A stretch of DNA of 60,000 bases from Adiantum capillus-veneris. Taxonomy: Eukaryota; Streptophyta; Polypodiopsida; Polypodiales; Pteridaceae. The stretch covers positions 69,154,567 through 69,214,566 of the forward strand of contig CM043970.1 in assembly GCA_014529385.2 (NCBI GenBank), written 5' to 3'. The stretch's first letter is position 1, and every line of letters starts with the position of its first letter. Under the pieces are notes generated by a model. It ran no database searches. It saw only the letters and a program-made list of their open reading frames with translations, and was not told where the DNA came from. The position numbers and the translations under genes are program-made. This document shows positions 29,635 through 41,910 of the stretch, one piece after another.

Positions 29635-31623
29635 TGTTGGGGTAGATACAACAATGATAGGAAGAATATCTTCTACTCTCACTCACTCAAACTAGCTCAA
29701 GCTTTTCTATGCACCAAAGTGATGGTGTATAGAAAGCTTACTCTCTCTTTACAACCAAGATAGAACTGGCGTGTGCTACGCTCAATCTAGTGTGCAATGG
29801 TATAGTGATGTCTTTTACAAGGAGGAATGGGTTCTATTTATAGGTTTTAGAAGCCTTGATTAGGATTAAGCCTAATCAATTTCATTAGGAAAGATCAAGG
29901 ATTATGAATTTCAAATGAGAATGGGGTCTCTCTTTTCTCTTGAGTCACATGGATGTGGGCTCAAGTAAGAGAATTATTGATGTGGTGAAAGGAGAGAAAC
30001 TTCCATGGGAGTAAGTGAATTTGGTTTACTTGTGCGGTTGCCTACTCCATATGCTGATAGTGTGGGTGCATTTTTACAAGAGAAGTTAATTGTTAGTGGT
30101 AATAATCACTAGAATTGTTAGTGATACATTTACAATGGGTAGGATGAGTTGATTTGATGAAGGAAGAGGGGTGAATTAAAAGAGAATCATTGAGATGGTG
30201 AAGCTTTGAAGAAGCTTGAACTCACCCTTGTGTAGATTGTGGAAAAAATGACCGCTGGTCTTCTTCTTCTTCTTCGCTTCTTTACGCCGCCGCCACGGTT
30301 GACCACCACGATGAAAAGAGGATTTGTTGATGAAAAATCCTCAATTTGCAGAAGTTATCATGGTTAAGATGCTGAATTTTAGATATTTTTAGGAGAGGTA
30401 AATGAAATTGTAACATAGAAGCAATAGAGAGAGACATGGAGAGGGTGTATGTATGTAGAGGTTCATAAAAGAACTAAAGGGATGAGAGAGAAGGATAATG
30501 GTGAAGAGGCTGGGAGAAGCCATGGAAATTGCAGGTTTGAGTGAGGGAAGGAGAGGGAGGGATGTGTAAGAGTGAGTAGGTGTGTGGAAGGGTGAGAGAA
30601 GACTAAGGGCTACTTGTGAGAAAAGTGGACAGACTGGGGTCCACTCAAAAATCGTAGCTCACCGCTGGTAGCTCCAAAAATCATGAAAAAATTTGAGGTG
30701 ATTATTTAAAGCGTGGGATACATGTTCTCTTTTAACCACTGCTCCAAATTCGGAGTGGAGATAGGTGCCAAAATTCTCACCAAAAATCCTGTTTTGATGC
30801 CTGCAAAAGTCTTTTAGTGGCCCCCTCCTTTGTTGAATTTGTACAATGCATCCAAGAGTGAGCCCCTCCTTTGTCATATTATAATACAAAGCATCCAAGT
30901 TGCCCTTGACCCATGCATGGAGGAGGATTATTGGTGAATAAAGAAATATATACATGGTGGGACTAGTGTATGGACTATTCATGGACTTTAGCTCAATGAG
31001 CACATGGTGTTAGAATAATGAGTAAAAATAATAATAAAAATATGGAGGAGTTATGGATATGGAAAGATATTGGAATCATATGATATGGTCCCTCCTTGAA
31101 TTGTTTGGGTGAAAGAGGAAAAGGTATGCAAGTGAATAATATAATAAACATAACCAATGAGTAGAAATCAATTTTTTGTTTTCACGAGGGTGAGGGTGAA
31201 AATGTGGGAGTGATTTGTATAAAGAAAAAATATGAGGTTAGAGTATGTACATATTGGCAAAAAATATAATTATGGTGTAAGAGGATAAAAGAAGGTGTAC
31301 ATAGGTTTAATAAAACACACACTTAAGTAGAAATATTTAAATAAAATACCAAAATAATTTTAAAAATCCCTATATTTAGGCCATATATACAATGAAATAT
31401 TTACACACAAAGAGGCCATAATATACTTTCTTTTTTTTTTTTTTTGGCTCACTAGCCTAGTGACTAGGTAGCTGAGGGTTTTTAAGAAGATATGGGGAAA
31501 GCCCCCTAACTCACACACGCCTATGTACAGTGAAATGGTAGGGATAGCCATAGCATTTGGGTGAATTTGGTAGGATGGAGCAACTTACTATGGCAATTAC
31601 GGAGAGCTGAAAAACGGCTATCA
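29635..31623 (-). repeat. Element D 3' LTR
   Basis: Near-identical to 38126-40120 over most of its length (4 differences in the first 215 bases), but distinctly diverged at about 30680-30800. A minus-strand TATAAATAG box near 29833-29841 leaves about 200 bases of R-U5. A 114-codon minus-strand frame (30659-31003) is present in both copies. Poly-T run near 31427-31446. Confidence 0.9.
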
Positions 31624-31651
31624 TTAGCGCTCTCCCAGGATGATGGTATAT

Positions 31652-33522
31652 TCATGTACCATCATAGAGCATCTTTTCCAAAGAGAGTGCTTTAGAGTCC
31701 TTGACGAGATCTTCATTTTTTGGCCCCTCAGAATTTTGGCTAGAGTTACACTCATGCTTCATGTAACAATACTTACATGAGACAGCGGCCTCTTGACAGA
31801 TCTTTGGTAGATCCTTTGGTAGAAGGCGACTCAAATAGGGCTTCAAGCGATACCCGTTTACCTTCCTGGAGTGCTCTTTACCATTCAAGGCCATAAGCTG
31901 ATAGTAACTTGAATTGAAAGCCTTCTTGACTATGTATGGCCCTTGCCATCTAGTTTCAAACTTGGCATCAAAACGATTGTCAAGTTGATTGTCATACCTT
32001 AGCACAAGCTCTCCTTCCTTGATGCCTTTGTCCTTCATTTTCTTGTCGAGCTTTTCTTTCGCTTGTGTGGCTTTCCTCTTGTAACACTCGTAAGCTGCTT
32101 CTCTTTTCCACTCAAGCTCCACTAACGTAAGAAGTCGATCCATCCATACCTCTTGATCATCTTGTGCACCTTTTCCATTAAGCCGCATTGTTGGAATGTT
32201 GAGCTCGATAGGCTGCAAAGCCTCTTGACCATAGACCAAGTGAAATGGTGTGAACTCCGTGGCTTCCCTATATGTGGCTCGATATGCCCACAAGGCACCA
32301 TCCAAGAAGTCATCCCATAACTTTGTTTTGTTTTGCACCATCTTTCTAATGATTCCTGCAATGACACCATTAGCCTTCTCCACCAAACCATTTGATTATG
32401 GGTAGTATGGAGTGCTATGACGATGTAGAATGTGAAGCTCTTCACAAACTTCTGTGAGTAAACCCTTCTTGAACCCCGGACCATTATCCGAAACAATCTC
32501 TAGAGGTGTGCCAAATCTACAACAAATATTAGTGTAGACAAACCTTCTCACTGTTTTCCCATTTACCCTTGCCACACTTTGAGCCTCTACCCACCTAGTC
32601 ATGTAGTCCACAGCCACTAGAATGTAAAGTTTACCATTTTTTGTCCTAGGCAGAGGATCCATAGCATCAATGCCCCACTTTTCAAAGGGTCCATTTGCAA
32701 GAACTATTTGCCTCGGGCCATGCACCAACCTTCTATTTCGATTTATCTGACAATTGTGATAGCTTTTACACCAATGTTGAACATCCACATGCAAACTTGG
32801 CCAAACATACCCCGCAAGCAAAATCTTCTTCACAGTTAATTCTTGGGCAAAATGACCACCACATGTATCTTCATGAAAACTTTTTAGAATGGCTGGAATT
32901 TCCTCGATAGTTGGTACTCTTCTGCACACTTGATCCTTTCCTCTTTGGTAGAGGGATCCTTCTAGGAAGAGATACGTGTTTGAATTCTTCATGAGTCTCC
33001 TCTTCTGAGCCTTCGTGAAGTCTTGTGGAAACTCACCCTCCAAAATGTAGCCAATAATGGGAGTCAATGACTCTAATCCCTGGTATCTCGGTTGCTTGAC
33101 AGCTGCTGCCACCATGATGACCTACACTTCTTTCTTGACACATGTGACTGCTTGTTGTGCAAGTAAATCGGCATCTTCATTTTGTTTCCTAGGAATATGA
33201 TATAGTTGCACTTCTTCAAACTGATTAAACATCCTACGAATGGCATGAACTTTTGTCCTTAAGCTTTCATTCTTGCATGCCCAAATGCCAAAATCTGTTT
33301 AGCAATGAGAAGTGCATCTCCCTTTACCATGAGACATTGTATACATTGGCCAATGCACATCTTCAAACCATGAAGTAGTGTGTCGTATTCTGCTTCATTG
33401 TTGCTAGTTGAACCTGGTAGATTGACCTTCTCTTTCATGACCACCTCTCCACTTGGGTTGAGCAACACTAGCCCTCCCCCTGCTTTTCCTGTGACTCGTC
33501 TAAAAGCTCCATCAAAGAACAA
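31652..33522 (-). pseudogene. Element D second RNase H and integrase
   Basis: In order: archaeal-type RNase H start (FFDGAFRR, NNEAEYDTL, VKGDALLIAKQ, 33259-33522, with the aspartates element B lacks), a frameshift near 33115-33259, then the integrase zinc finger (GGHFAQE; the first cysteine of the CxxC pair is tyrosine in WCKSYHNC). Catalytic residues lie in GIDAMDPLP, IVSDNGPGF and GLVEKAN, followed by the GPYIVKK fold and a C-terminal tail to 31652. A TAA at 32396 replaces the glutamine codon expected before SNGLVE. It is clearly a relic. Confidence 0.75.
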
Positions 33523-33543
33523 GGTAAAAGCATTAGGAATACT

Positions 33544-36027
33544 TTAAGGTGGTGGCAATGGTAGGGTCTTTACTTCAGGCACCTTAATCTCCTTCTCATG
33601 TACCCTATAAGTAAGGATCCCTGCCAATTGTGCACGCACACTATCTTCTACTTTGAAAGAGTATTGAAACTCTTGCAACTCCATAATCCACTTTGAGATC
33701 CTAGTACTAAGATTCATTTGAGATGACACCCAAGGGAACAAATTTTCTGTAGTGAGAATTACAAAAGGTTTTGGAAGCAGGTAGGATCTAAACTTTCTCA
33801 CCGCAAACATGAGAGAAAGCATCATGAGTTCTGCTTCTGTGTAGTCTCTCTCCAAATCATTCATGACCCTACTAGCAAAGTAAATGGGTCGCATCCTTGT
33901 ACTGTGGGGATCTTGTTGTAGCAACACAACACCAATTGTTTCCCTTCCAACACTAGAGCTAACAAAGAATGTGTACTCCCAACAAGGAGGAATGAGTGTT
34001 GGTAGCTCTGACAAAATGACTTTAATGTTACAAAAATACTCTTCAAGCTCATCAGACCATGCAAATTCTACTTGCTGTGTCAACTTTTGCAAAGGATGAA
34101 GCAACTCCGAGGCTAAGTGAATAAAGTGTGACATATACTTCACCTTCTGAATGAAAGAGATGACCTCCTTAAGACTCTTCAGTGATGGGAGCTCAATAAG
34201 AGCCTTTGCCTTTGAAGGATCCACCTCAATGCCTTTATAGGAAACCTTGTGATCGAGCAAGATCACTTCATCCTCACCTATGTGGCACTTGTTCGGGTTG
34301 AGTTGACCTCCCATGTCATAAAGCTTGTTTAAACCTTCTTCTACCCTTTGTAGATGCAATGATTTTGAGCTATAAATGCAGAAATCATCAATGAACACCC
34401 TAATTGACTTTCCAAAGAATGCTTGAAACACCATGTTCATGAAACGTTGGAAAGTTGCAGGAGCATTTGTCAAGCCAAATGGCATGACTCTAAAAGCATA
34501 ACAACCCCAAGGAGTGATGAAGGTTGTTTTCAATTGGTCCTCCAATGCAATCCATATTTGAAAGTAGCCTGATTAGCCATCACACACGGTGTACTTCTCA
34601 TGACCAGCTACCTCATTTAGTATCTCATCCTGAAATGAGAGGGAAAAGTGATCTCTTTTTGTTGCCTCATTGAGCAGACGGTAATCCAAACACACCCTCC
34701 ACTTCCCGTTTTTCTTGGGAGTGACAACAATAGGAGAGACCCACTCTAAATTCTCTACTAGATAAATGAATCCTGCTGCTAGAAGATTTCTTACCTCCTT
34801 GAGTAGAGCCTGCTCCTTGATGACTCCTAGCCTTCGTAGCTTTTGAGCTTTAGGTTTGGCCTCTGGTTTTAGCTCAATCTTGTGTTGAACATCATCTACT
34901 CCACACACGTCGGTGTAGTCTTTAGCAAAAAGCTTAGGAAATTTCCTTAACACACCTTTGAACTCCTCTCTTTCATCCTTTGTAAGTGTTGTAGACAACA
35001 TACCTTCTAACATTCCTTCATCTTCCACATTTTGGTTCTCTTGGGAACCTACCTCCTCCAACCCTTGACAAGAGGTCTCTTGGTTGGTTGGCTTAAACCT
35101 TACCTCCATGACTTCAATGGAAGACTCCTCTTTAGTAATGTTGCCGCTACTTTCTTCTTCTGAAGTGTTATCGGTCCAATCTTCTTCCGTCTCACTTTGA
35201 GATGATTCTTCATGGAGCTCCTCTTGGCATTGCTCCTTCATGTCAAAGACAACCTTCTTATGATTGTCATTTCTGCAAATTAATTTTCCACTCTCCCAAT
35301 CCTGCAAAGCTCGCATTTTCATTAGCCATGGTCTTCCTAGGATAAATGGGTAACCATTTCCTTTGGTAGACATGACATAAAAATCCACTGCCTTCTTAAT
35401 TCCAAAGGCCTCCACAAAAACATTTTTACAAATGCCTACGCACCTAGCCTTTCTATTGTTTGCCATTTTGACTTTAATTTCAGGTGTCTCATGGATGTGC
35501 ATGCCTAGTCTTTGCATGAGCCCCTCTGTCATGATGCAAATTTGTGCATCCCCATCCACTAGACCTTTCCTAACCAATCTTCCTTTTATGTAACAATCTA
35601 GCACATGTGTAATGTCCTCATTCATTTTAGCTTGTGCAATTTTTACAACAAGCACACTCTCTTTTACCTTTCTCGTAGTGCTAACCGCCCTTGTTAAATC
35701 CCTCCTAAGTTGTGGACATAATGCAAGAAATTGAGGCCATGAGATATCAGGACCCTTACCTCTCATGTCTTCCAACAAGTTGTATGGAGCCATACCATGT
35801 CCAAGAGGAAAGTCTTGGAGGTTAATACGATGCCGCGTCCTCTTGGTTTCCTTGGTCTTCTTTGCCTTCTTTTCTCGTCCATGGTCACTTTGTGATGTAA
35901 CCCCTTCTTTCTCCTTACCTTTTCCTCGGCCACGCTTAATGCCATTTGCTTCCATGTCAACCTCTCTTGAATTTGTCACCTCTACCACATGCACATTTGG
36001 GTATGGCAAAGGTGGAACTCCTTCCAC
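33544..36027 (-). pseudogene. Element D protease, RT and RT-linked RNase H
   Basis: One frame broken by a TAA at 34573, which replaces a tyrosine in CDGYSGYFQI. It ends at TAA 33544. It begins with a linker (KGKEKEG, KRTRHRINL), then the protease active site LVDGDAQICIMT and ILGRPWL. RT follows with [37 protein letters not shown] and the FIDDFCIYSS active site. In the RT-linked RNase H the first aspartate is gone (FFVSSSVG), as in element B. The linker between protease and RT is strongly acidic. Confidence 0.8.
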
Positions 36028-36078
36028 TCCTTGTGGAGGTGGTCTTGCTCCATTTGGCCTTTGTAGAAGTCGTGGTTG

Positions 36079-36930
36079 CTAAATAGTTCCTTCACTTGCA
36101 TTCATCACTGGGTAATTCAAGTTAGGTCTCCCCGGCTCCCCACGGGGCCAAGGACAATTATACATCCCATGTCTAGACTCTTCGCAATTCCAACATTGTA
36201 AGACTCTCCTAGGTCGTGGATCTCGCTCTTCAGACTTCTTTGCTTGTCCTTTTGGACCTACAGCTTGTGCAAGGTGAATTGACAGGCTGCTTAAAGATTC
36301 ATTTAACTTCTCAATCACTTCCCCTGTTACCTCAGGAAGCTCCCTAGGTGTTGATGCTTGTGACTTACCTTTGGGCCTAAGACCTTCTATTGGAACCTCC
36401 CCCCTTAAGCACTTGAGTTTCCTATATTTCTCAGCAGCCCTAGTTTCAACTGCGTCAAAGGTAGCAGGTGCACCCACCTCAGCTTTTACCTTAAGGTCAG
36501 GAAAGAGTCCAGCTATGAACATCTCCTTCTTGAGAGATTCTGCACCATCACCAGGGTTAGCAACATTTCTCACCCATACAGCCCAAAGACGTAGAAACTC
36601 TTGTTTGTACAAGTAGTAGTCATCTAAGTCTTTTTGGTTATGAGAAACAATGTCTTGCCATAGTTTTTGAGTGTTTTCGGGATCAAAGAATTATTTCTTG
36701 AAACGATTCAAAACTTCTGTGTAATTCCCCTTAACTTCCTCAGGCAAAGAGTCAAACCAAGTGGTAGCATCTTTCCTAAGGACCACCTCAAACATTTCTA
36801 CACGTTCTTGATCAGTTACTATCCTCTTGATACGACAAGACATCTTGAAATTTTCTAAAAATAATTCTGCATCCTCCCCAGGATCTCCAAAGAACAAGGG
36901 GTAACCACTGATTTGCCTAGTTGTATCCAT
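36079..36930 (-). pseudogene. Element D Gag
   Basis: One frame from the ATG at 36928-36930 with a TAA at 36691, ending in TAG at 36079 in frame with the protease. Core motifs: FFGDPGEDAELFLENFK, KDATTWFDSLP, YKQEFLRLWAVW, MFIAGLFPDLK. Knuckle CWNCEESRHGMYNC fits CX2CX4HX4C. Unlike element B, gag and pol share a frame here, separated only by stops. Confidence 0.8.
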
Positions 36931-36993
36931 GTTGCTAGTTTTACTAAAAAATTTCTTTCTCTTTTTTTATTTTTTGTTTTGCAAAATCAAATT

Positions 36994-37209
36994 TCAAGGT
37001 AGAATGAAAATATAAACGTCAAAGCTTAGATCATAGCGCATCAATGGCAAAATGAACGGATTGACTGAGGCATTGATAGTCGCTACTTGCCTAGGTTCAA
37101 ACATACGACGGAAAATACATTGAAATTGTAACTTTGTGCCAACTATTACATGCACGTCTTGTCTAGCCAAAGGAATGAATAAACGATACAAGTTCTCAGG
37201 ATTCATCAA
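36994..37209 (-). CDS. Diverged second copy of the small pre-gag frame, element D
   Basis: 71 residues, in the same frame as gag, immediately upstream of it. Its end (NPFILPLMRYDLSFDVYIFILP, stop) aligns with the ends of 37215-37451 and 10217-10456. The middle is much more diverged (FRRMFEPRQV for the LFGAE block). It looks like a tandem duplicate of the upstream frame. Function unknown. Confidence 0.35.
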   Translation of the reverse strand: MMNPENLYRLFIPLARQDVHVIVGTKLQFQCIFRRMFEPRQVATINASVNPFILPLMRYDLSFDVYIFILP

Positions 37210-37214
37210 CCTAG

Positions 37215-37451
37215 CTAAAACAAGATAAACACATGTACATCAAAAGAGACATTATAGTCTACAAGTGGGAGTATAATAGGATTTGGAGATTGTAGAATAT
37301 CTCTTAATGCTTCAGCACCAAAGAGGAATACAATACATTGTTGAAAAAATATTTTTCTATCAATACGAACAATTATCCTAACCCCTTGCACCCAATGAAA
37401 CTGATGAAATTGAATTGCATGAGCAGGATTAGGAGGTGGTGGATTGTTCAT
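37215..37451 (-). CDS. Small conserved frame upstream of gag in element D
   Basis: 78 residues from an ATG at 37449-37451. The start is proline-rich (MNNPPPPNP). The conserved part follows: RIDRKIFFQQ, FLFGAEALRDIL, SPNPIILPLVDY, SFDVHVFILF, then stop. It is the clear counterpart of 10217-10456 in element B, at the same place relative to gag. No family is recognised. Alternation of hydrophobic and charged residues suggests a small folded domain, not a signal peptide or membrane span. Confidence 0.45.
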   Translation of the reverse strand: MNNPPPPNPAHAIQFHQFHWVQGVRIIVRIDRKIFFQQCIVFLFGAEALRDILQSPNPIILPLVDYNVSFDVHVFILF

Positions 37452-37787
37452 GTAAACACAACTAGTTTTTGAAGACTTACCTTGGGTATGCTAACACAAC
37501 CGCTCGTCCTCAGTGGGGGCACCAAAATTGAGGCGGTCCGGGGCGGGCAACAAGAAGAGCAACCTCTAGACACCCTTCAAGGCTTCCGTGCTACTCAATG
37601 GGGCTGGGGCACAACACAACACAAACCAAAACAACAAACCCACAGCCAAATCCCAACTACACAAGGGGCACCACCTAGTTTAAGAGCGAACTAGGACGCA
37701 AAAGAGGAGAATCGTTAGAGCAACCCACAAACAAGCAAGGAATTTACACTAACCCTAACACCAATGGAACACTCTCACACACTAAAA

Positions 37788-37827
<40 letters not shown>

Positions 37828-38125
37828 TGTACAACTTAGCTTCAACTTTATATTTTGCACAAAAAGGAACTTAGAGCTTGCGGAATCAAGTGACAAGATT
37901 TGGTTATAGCATCACTAGCACATTGTCTTAGGGTTATGGGATCCCTCTCACCATCCACCCTCTTACAATGGTAGCCAAACAATAGACAATGAATCACAAG
38001 CAACAAAACAACAACCTTCAATGAAACAAGTCACCTTATGAAGCTGAATGAGTTTACCAAGCCAAATTGGAGGAGAAGCGTGAGCCTTTGGACATGAATT
38101 GCACCCAAAACTACCAATTCATTGA
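37452..38125. other. Element D leader
   Basis: Between the small frame and the 5' LTR. It contains an (AG)n microsatellite at about 37792-37823 and the phrase GGGGCACCAAAATTGAGG near 37518. No gene. Confidence 0.4.
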
Positions 38126-40120
38126 TGTTGGGGTAGATACAACAATGATAGGAAGAATATCTTCTACTCGCACTCACTCAAACTAGCTCAAGCTTTTCTA
38201 TGCACCAAAGTGATGGTGTATAGAAAGCTTACTCTCTCTTTACAACCAAGATAGAACTGGCGTGTGCTTCGCTCAATCTAGTGTGCAATGGTATAGTGAT
38301 GTCATTTACAAGGAGGAATGGGTTCTATTTATAGGCTTTAGAAGCCTTGATTAGGATTAAGCTTAATCAATTTTATTAGGAAAGATCAAGGATTATGAAT
38401 TTCAAATGAGAATGGGGTCTCTCTTTTCTCTTGAGTCACATGGATGTGGGCTCAAGTAAGAGAATTATTGATGTGGTGAGGGGAGAGAAACTTCCATGGG
38501 AGTAAGTGAATTTGGTTTACTTGTGCGGTTGCCTACTCCATATGCTGATAGTGTGGGTGCATTTTTACAAGAGAAGTTAGTTGTTAGTGGTAATAATCAC
38601 TAGAATTGTTAGTGATACATTTACAATGGGTAGGATGAGTTGATTTGATGAAGGAAGAGGGGTGAATTAAAATAGAATCATTGAGATGGTGAAGCTTTGA
38701 AGAACCTTGAACTCACCCTTGTGTAGATTGTGGAAAAAATGACCGCTGGTCTTCTTCTTCTTCTTCGCTTCTTTACGCCGCCGCCACGGTTGACCACCAC
38801 GATGAAAAGAGGATTTGTTGATGAAAAATCCTCAATTTGCAGAAGTTATCATGGTTAAGATGCTGAATTTTAGATATTTTTAGGAGAGGTAAATGAAATT
38901 GTAACATAGAAGCAATAGAGAGAGACATGGAGAGGGTGTATGTATGTAGAGGTTCATAAAAGAACTAAAGGGATGAGAGAGAAGGATAATGGTGAAGAGG
39001 CTGGGAGAAGCCACGGAAATTGCAGGTTTGAGTGAGGGAAGGAGAGGGAGGGATGTGTAAGAGTGAGTAGGTGTGTGGAAGGGTGAGAGAAGACTAAGGG
39101 CTACTTGTGAGAAAAGTGGACAGACTGGGGTCCACTCAAAAAATCATAGCTCACCGTTGGTAGCTCCAAAAATCATGAAAACATTTGAGGTGATTACTCA
39201 AAGCGTAGGCTACATTTTCTCTATTAACCACCGCTCCAAATTCGGACTGGAGATAGGTGCCAAAATTCTCACCAAAAAGCCTGTTTTTATGCCTGCAAAA
39301 GTCTTTTAGTGGCCCCCTCCTTTGTTGAATTTGTACAATGCATCCAAGAGTGAGCCCCTCCTTTGTCATATTATAATACAAAGCATCCAAGTTGCTCTTC
39401 ACCCATGCATGGAGGAGGATTATTGGTGAATAAAGAAATATATACATGGTGGGACTAGTGTATGGACTATTCATGGACTTTAGCTCAATGAGCACATGGT
39501 GTTAGAATAATGAGTAAAAATAATAATAAAAATATAGAGGTGTTATGGATATGGAAAGATATTGGAATCATATGATATGGTCCCTCCTTGAATTATTTTG
39601 GGTGAAAGAGGAAAAGGTATGCAAGTAAATAATATAATAAACGTAACCAATGAGTAGAAATCAATTTTTTGTTTTCACGAGGGTGAGGGTGAAAATGTGG
39701 GAGTGATTTGTATAAAGGAAAAATATGAGGTTAGAGTATGTACATATTGGCAAAAAATATAATTATGGTGTAAGAGGATGAAATAAGGTGTACATAGGTT
39801 TAATAAAACACACACCTAAGTAGAAATATTTAAATAAAATACCAAAATAATTATAAAAAATCCCTATATTTAGGCCATATATACAATGAAATATTTACAC
39901 ACAAAGAGGCCATAATATACTTTTATTTATTTTTATTTTTTTGGCTCACTAGCGCAGTGACTAGCTAACTGAGGGTTTTTAAGAAGATATGGGAAAAGCC
40001 CCCTGACTCACACACGCCTATGTACAGTGAAATAGTAGGGATAGCCATAGCGTTTGGGTGAATTTGGTAGGTTTGAGTAACTTACTATGGCAATTACGGA
40101 GAGCCGAAAAATGGCTATCA
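38126..40120 (-). repeat. Element D 5' LTR
   Basis: Partner of 29635-31623. It carries the same minus-strand 114-codon frame at 39151-39495, with about nine amino-acid differences. Confidence 0.9.
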
Positions 40121-40270
40121 GCACCATTTTGATCATTATCTTCCTCACGTGCTACCTGCTCAAGCTTGTTCTTAGCACGCTGCTCCCTCTTTCTCCTAGC
40201 ATGATATTCCTTGACCGCATCAACAGCATACCTAGCACACAGTTCACAGTGAGGCTGAGATCGATCAGAT
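40121..40270 (-). other. Charged reading frame cut by the element D LTR
   Basis: The minus strand can be read without a stop as HCELCARYAVDAV followed by a K/R/E-rich helix and EEDNDQNGA, ending exactly at the LTR. It might be the missing N-terminal gag exon of element C or part of another host element. It is short and unconfirmed. Confidence 0.2.
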
Positions 40271-41086
40271 ACAGTGTGAGATCTTGCTCCATGCTAGAGA
40301 GGGAGAGATTGAGCAAGGTGATAGGCCTACAGAGAGCAAGAGAAGTATATGACAGCAATAGATGTGTGATAGGCCTACAAAGTAAAACAGCAATCTGTGC
40401 TCCTACACAGAGAGTTAGAGAGAGACAGGAAAAGGAGAGAGCACAAAGACAAAGAGCTGGCTGACGTGCATAGTTAAGAGCTACAGAGCCGTATTCTATA
40501 TTTGAAAAAGAGACATGGAAATAGTAATGGTGTAAAGAGCTGGCTGACATGCATAGTTAAGAGGTACATAGCCGTCTTCTATATTTAACAAAAAGCTTTG
40601 GAAATTCTATCTTTAATTAAAAATCTGTTCAAAAGAATATATCGAATTGAACTAATAGAGATGGTTTTATGTACCGGTTATAAAACCTATGTCCGGGACA
40701 AGGTTTTTGGTCCACCTATTCATGCATCCACCCTGCAGGAACCAATGGGAAGCCGGCAAGAGAAAAAGGGAAGAGGGGTTGAGTAGAGAGAGAGTTGGCA
40801 TTTGTATTCTAACTCACTTTTCTACACACACACACACAACTCATGTGTTGAGCAAGAACTCCATCTCCTTCTCCAAGCGTTGAGAAGTGGAGGCCTACAC
40901 CAACAACTCTATATTGTCTATGGAATGCAAATCCAACCAAGAGACAAGCTTCAATGGCATGCTCATCTCCCCTACCATGCTAATTACTAATGTAAGCTAT
41001 TCTATTAGAGTGATTATGTGAGGAGAATACTTCTTTCCTCATAAGATACATCTTATTCCTCTCAATCTTTCCTCCTTCCCTACTAG
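40271..41086. other. Unassigned spacer
   Basis: GA-rich and AC-rich patches, including (CA)n near 40823-40841. The phrases AGAGCTGGCTGAC and CATAGTTAAGA occur twice (about 40455-40485 and 40537-40562), a local duplication. No gene is recognised. Confidence 0.3.
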
Positions 41087-41294
41087 CTCTCACCATTTTT
41101 GAAGTTGTGTGAGGTCTTGGGACTGAGGCTAGGGACACTAGGTGTGTTTTTCAAGTATAATTTGGTGTATAAGGCTTCCATCTTTATTGCATCAACTATT
41201 TTTGTCTAGGAACAGAAATATTTTATTGTAAAAAAGTCTCCTTTGATGGGAGAAGTTATCATAAAAAGCTGTTTTGGAGGAGGGACAAGCTCCA
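41087..41294 (+). repeat. Copy of the element E 3' end lying left of its 5' LTR
   Basis: Aligns with 51560-51766, the internal sequence before the 3' LTR of E, including the purine tract. Its presence outside the 5' LTR suggests that this LTR was once shared by two tandem copies, or that the repeat unit is longer than the canonical LTR. Confidence 0.65.
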
Positions 41295-41499
41295 TGTAAA
41301 TCCGGTCCTCAACAATTGTTCTATTTCTCTCTTTTTTCAAGTATTGTCTATGCCAAACTAGCTAGGTATAAATTGCTATGCTACTTTTGCAAACTAAGTA
41401 CTCTCTCTATGCTCATTAGGAACTTGTTCTTAATGAAATGCTCACTATATTATAATTTTCCACTGCTACACTCAAGTTACTAGTGCATTAAATGTTACA
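41295..41499 (+). repeat. Element E 5' LTR
   Basis: 205 bases, TGTAAATCCGG...TGTTACA, matching 51767-51975. Confidence 0.8.
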
Positions 41500-41513
41500 T
41501 TGGTATAAGAGCT
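41500..41513 (+). other. Element E primer binding site, initiator tRNA-Met type
   Basis: TTGGTATAAGAGC directly after the LTR differs by one base from the usual TGGTATCAGAGC. Confidence 0.8.
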
Positions 41514-41910
41514 ATTAGTATCTCTTTTCTTGCTCAAGAAGAGAGGTCCTCAAGTTTGCTACAAATGGTTGGTGTTATTAATTGCAAAAGAGTAAGTAGA
41601 ATAAGGATGTTTCAACCTTGAAGCATGCCTACTTTATGCAGTTAACGGGAATACGATCGAGAGCTATGTTCTTAATAATGGAGTCCTCCAGGTTTGTTTA
41701 TGGCTTAACCATTATTGAGCTATTAGAAGCTTGACAAGAACCGGTGTTGTCTGGTCTCTATTAAACCCTCTCTTCTATTCCTTGGAATTAATAATATTTG
41801 AGCCACAGGTATAGATGCTTGAGTACTTACCTCTGAAGGTAAAGAGGAGTAGCAACTAGGGCTTATGTGCCAAAGTATAAGTAGTAATGTACATCTAAAA
41901 TTTGTCAGTA

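Larger units (their letters stand above)
29635..40120 (-). mobile_element. Element D: Tat-type Ty3/gypsy retrotransposon with 2-kb LTRs
   Basis: LTRs 29635-31623 and 38126-40120, both TGTTGGGG...GGCTATCA. Leftward orientation from the coding strand and a GGGAGAG purine run by the left LTR. Gag, protease, RT, second RNase H and integrase match element B domain by domain at clearly lower identity, so they are different families of one lineage. It has at least six in-frame stops and one frameshift. The flanks CAAGA (left) and GCACC (right) do not match, so no target duplication is seen. No familiar primer site lies next to the right LTR. Confidence 0.8.

Noticed and set aside
30659-31003. 114-codon frame in both D LTRs as a real gene
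   Set aside because: Differences between the copies are mostly amino-acid changing, so there is no sign of protein-level constraint; kept only as an observation on divergence.
40087-40464. 125-codon plus-strand frame right of element D
   Set aside because: It begins inside the D LTR and is antisense to the charged frame; low-complexity GA content explains it.
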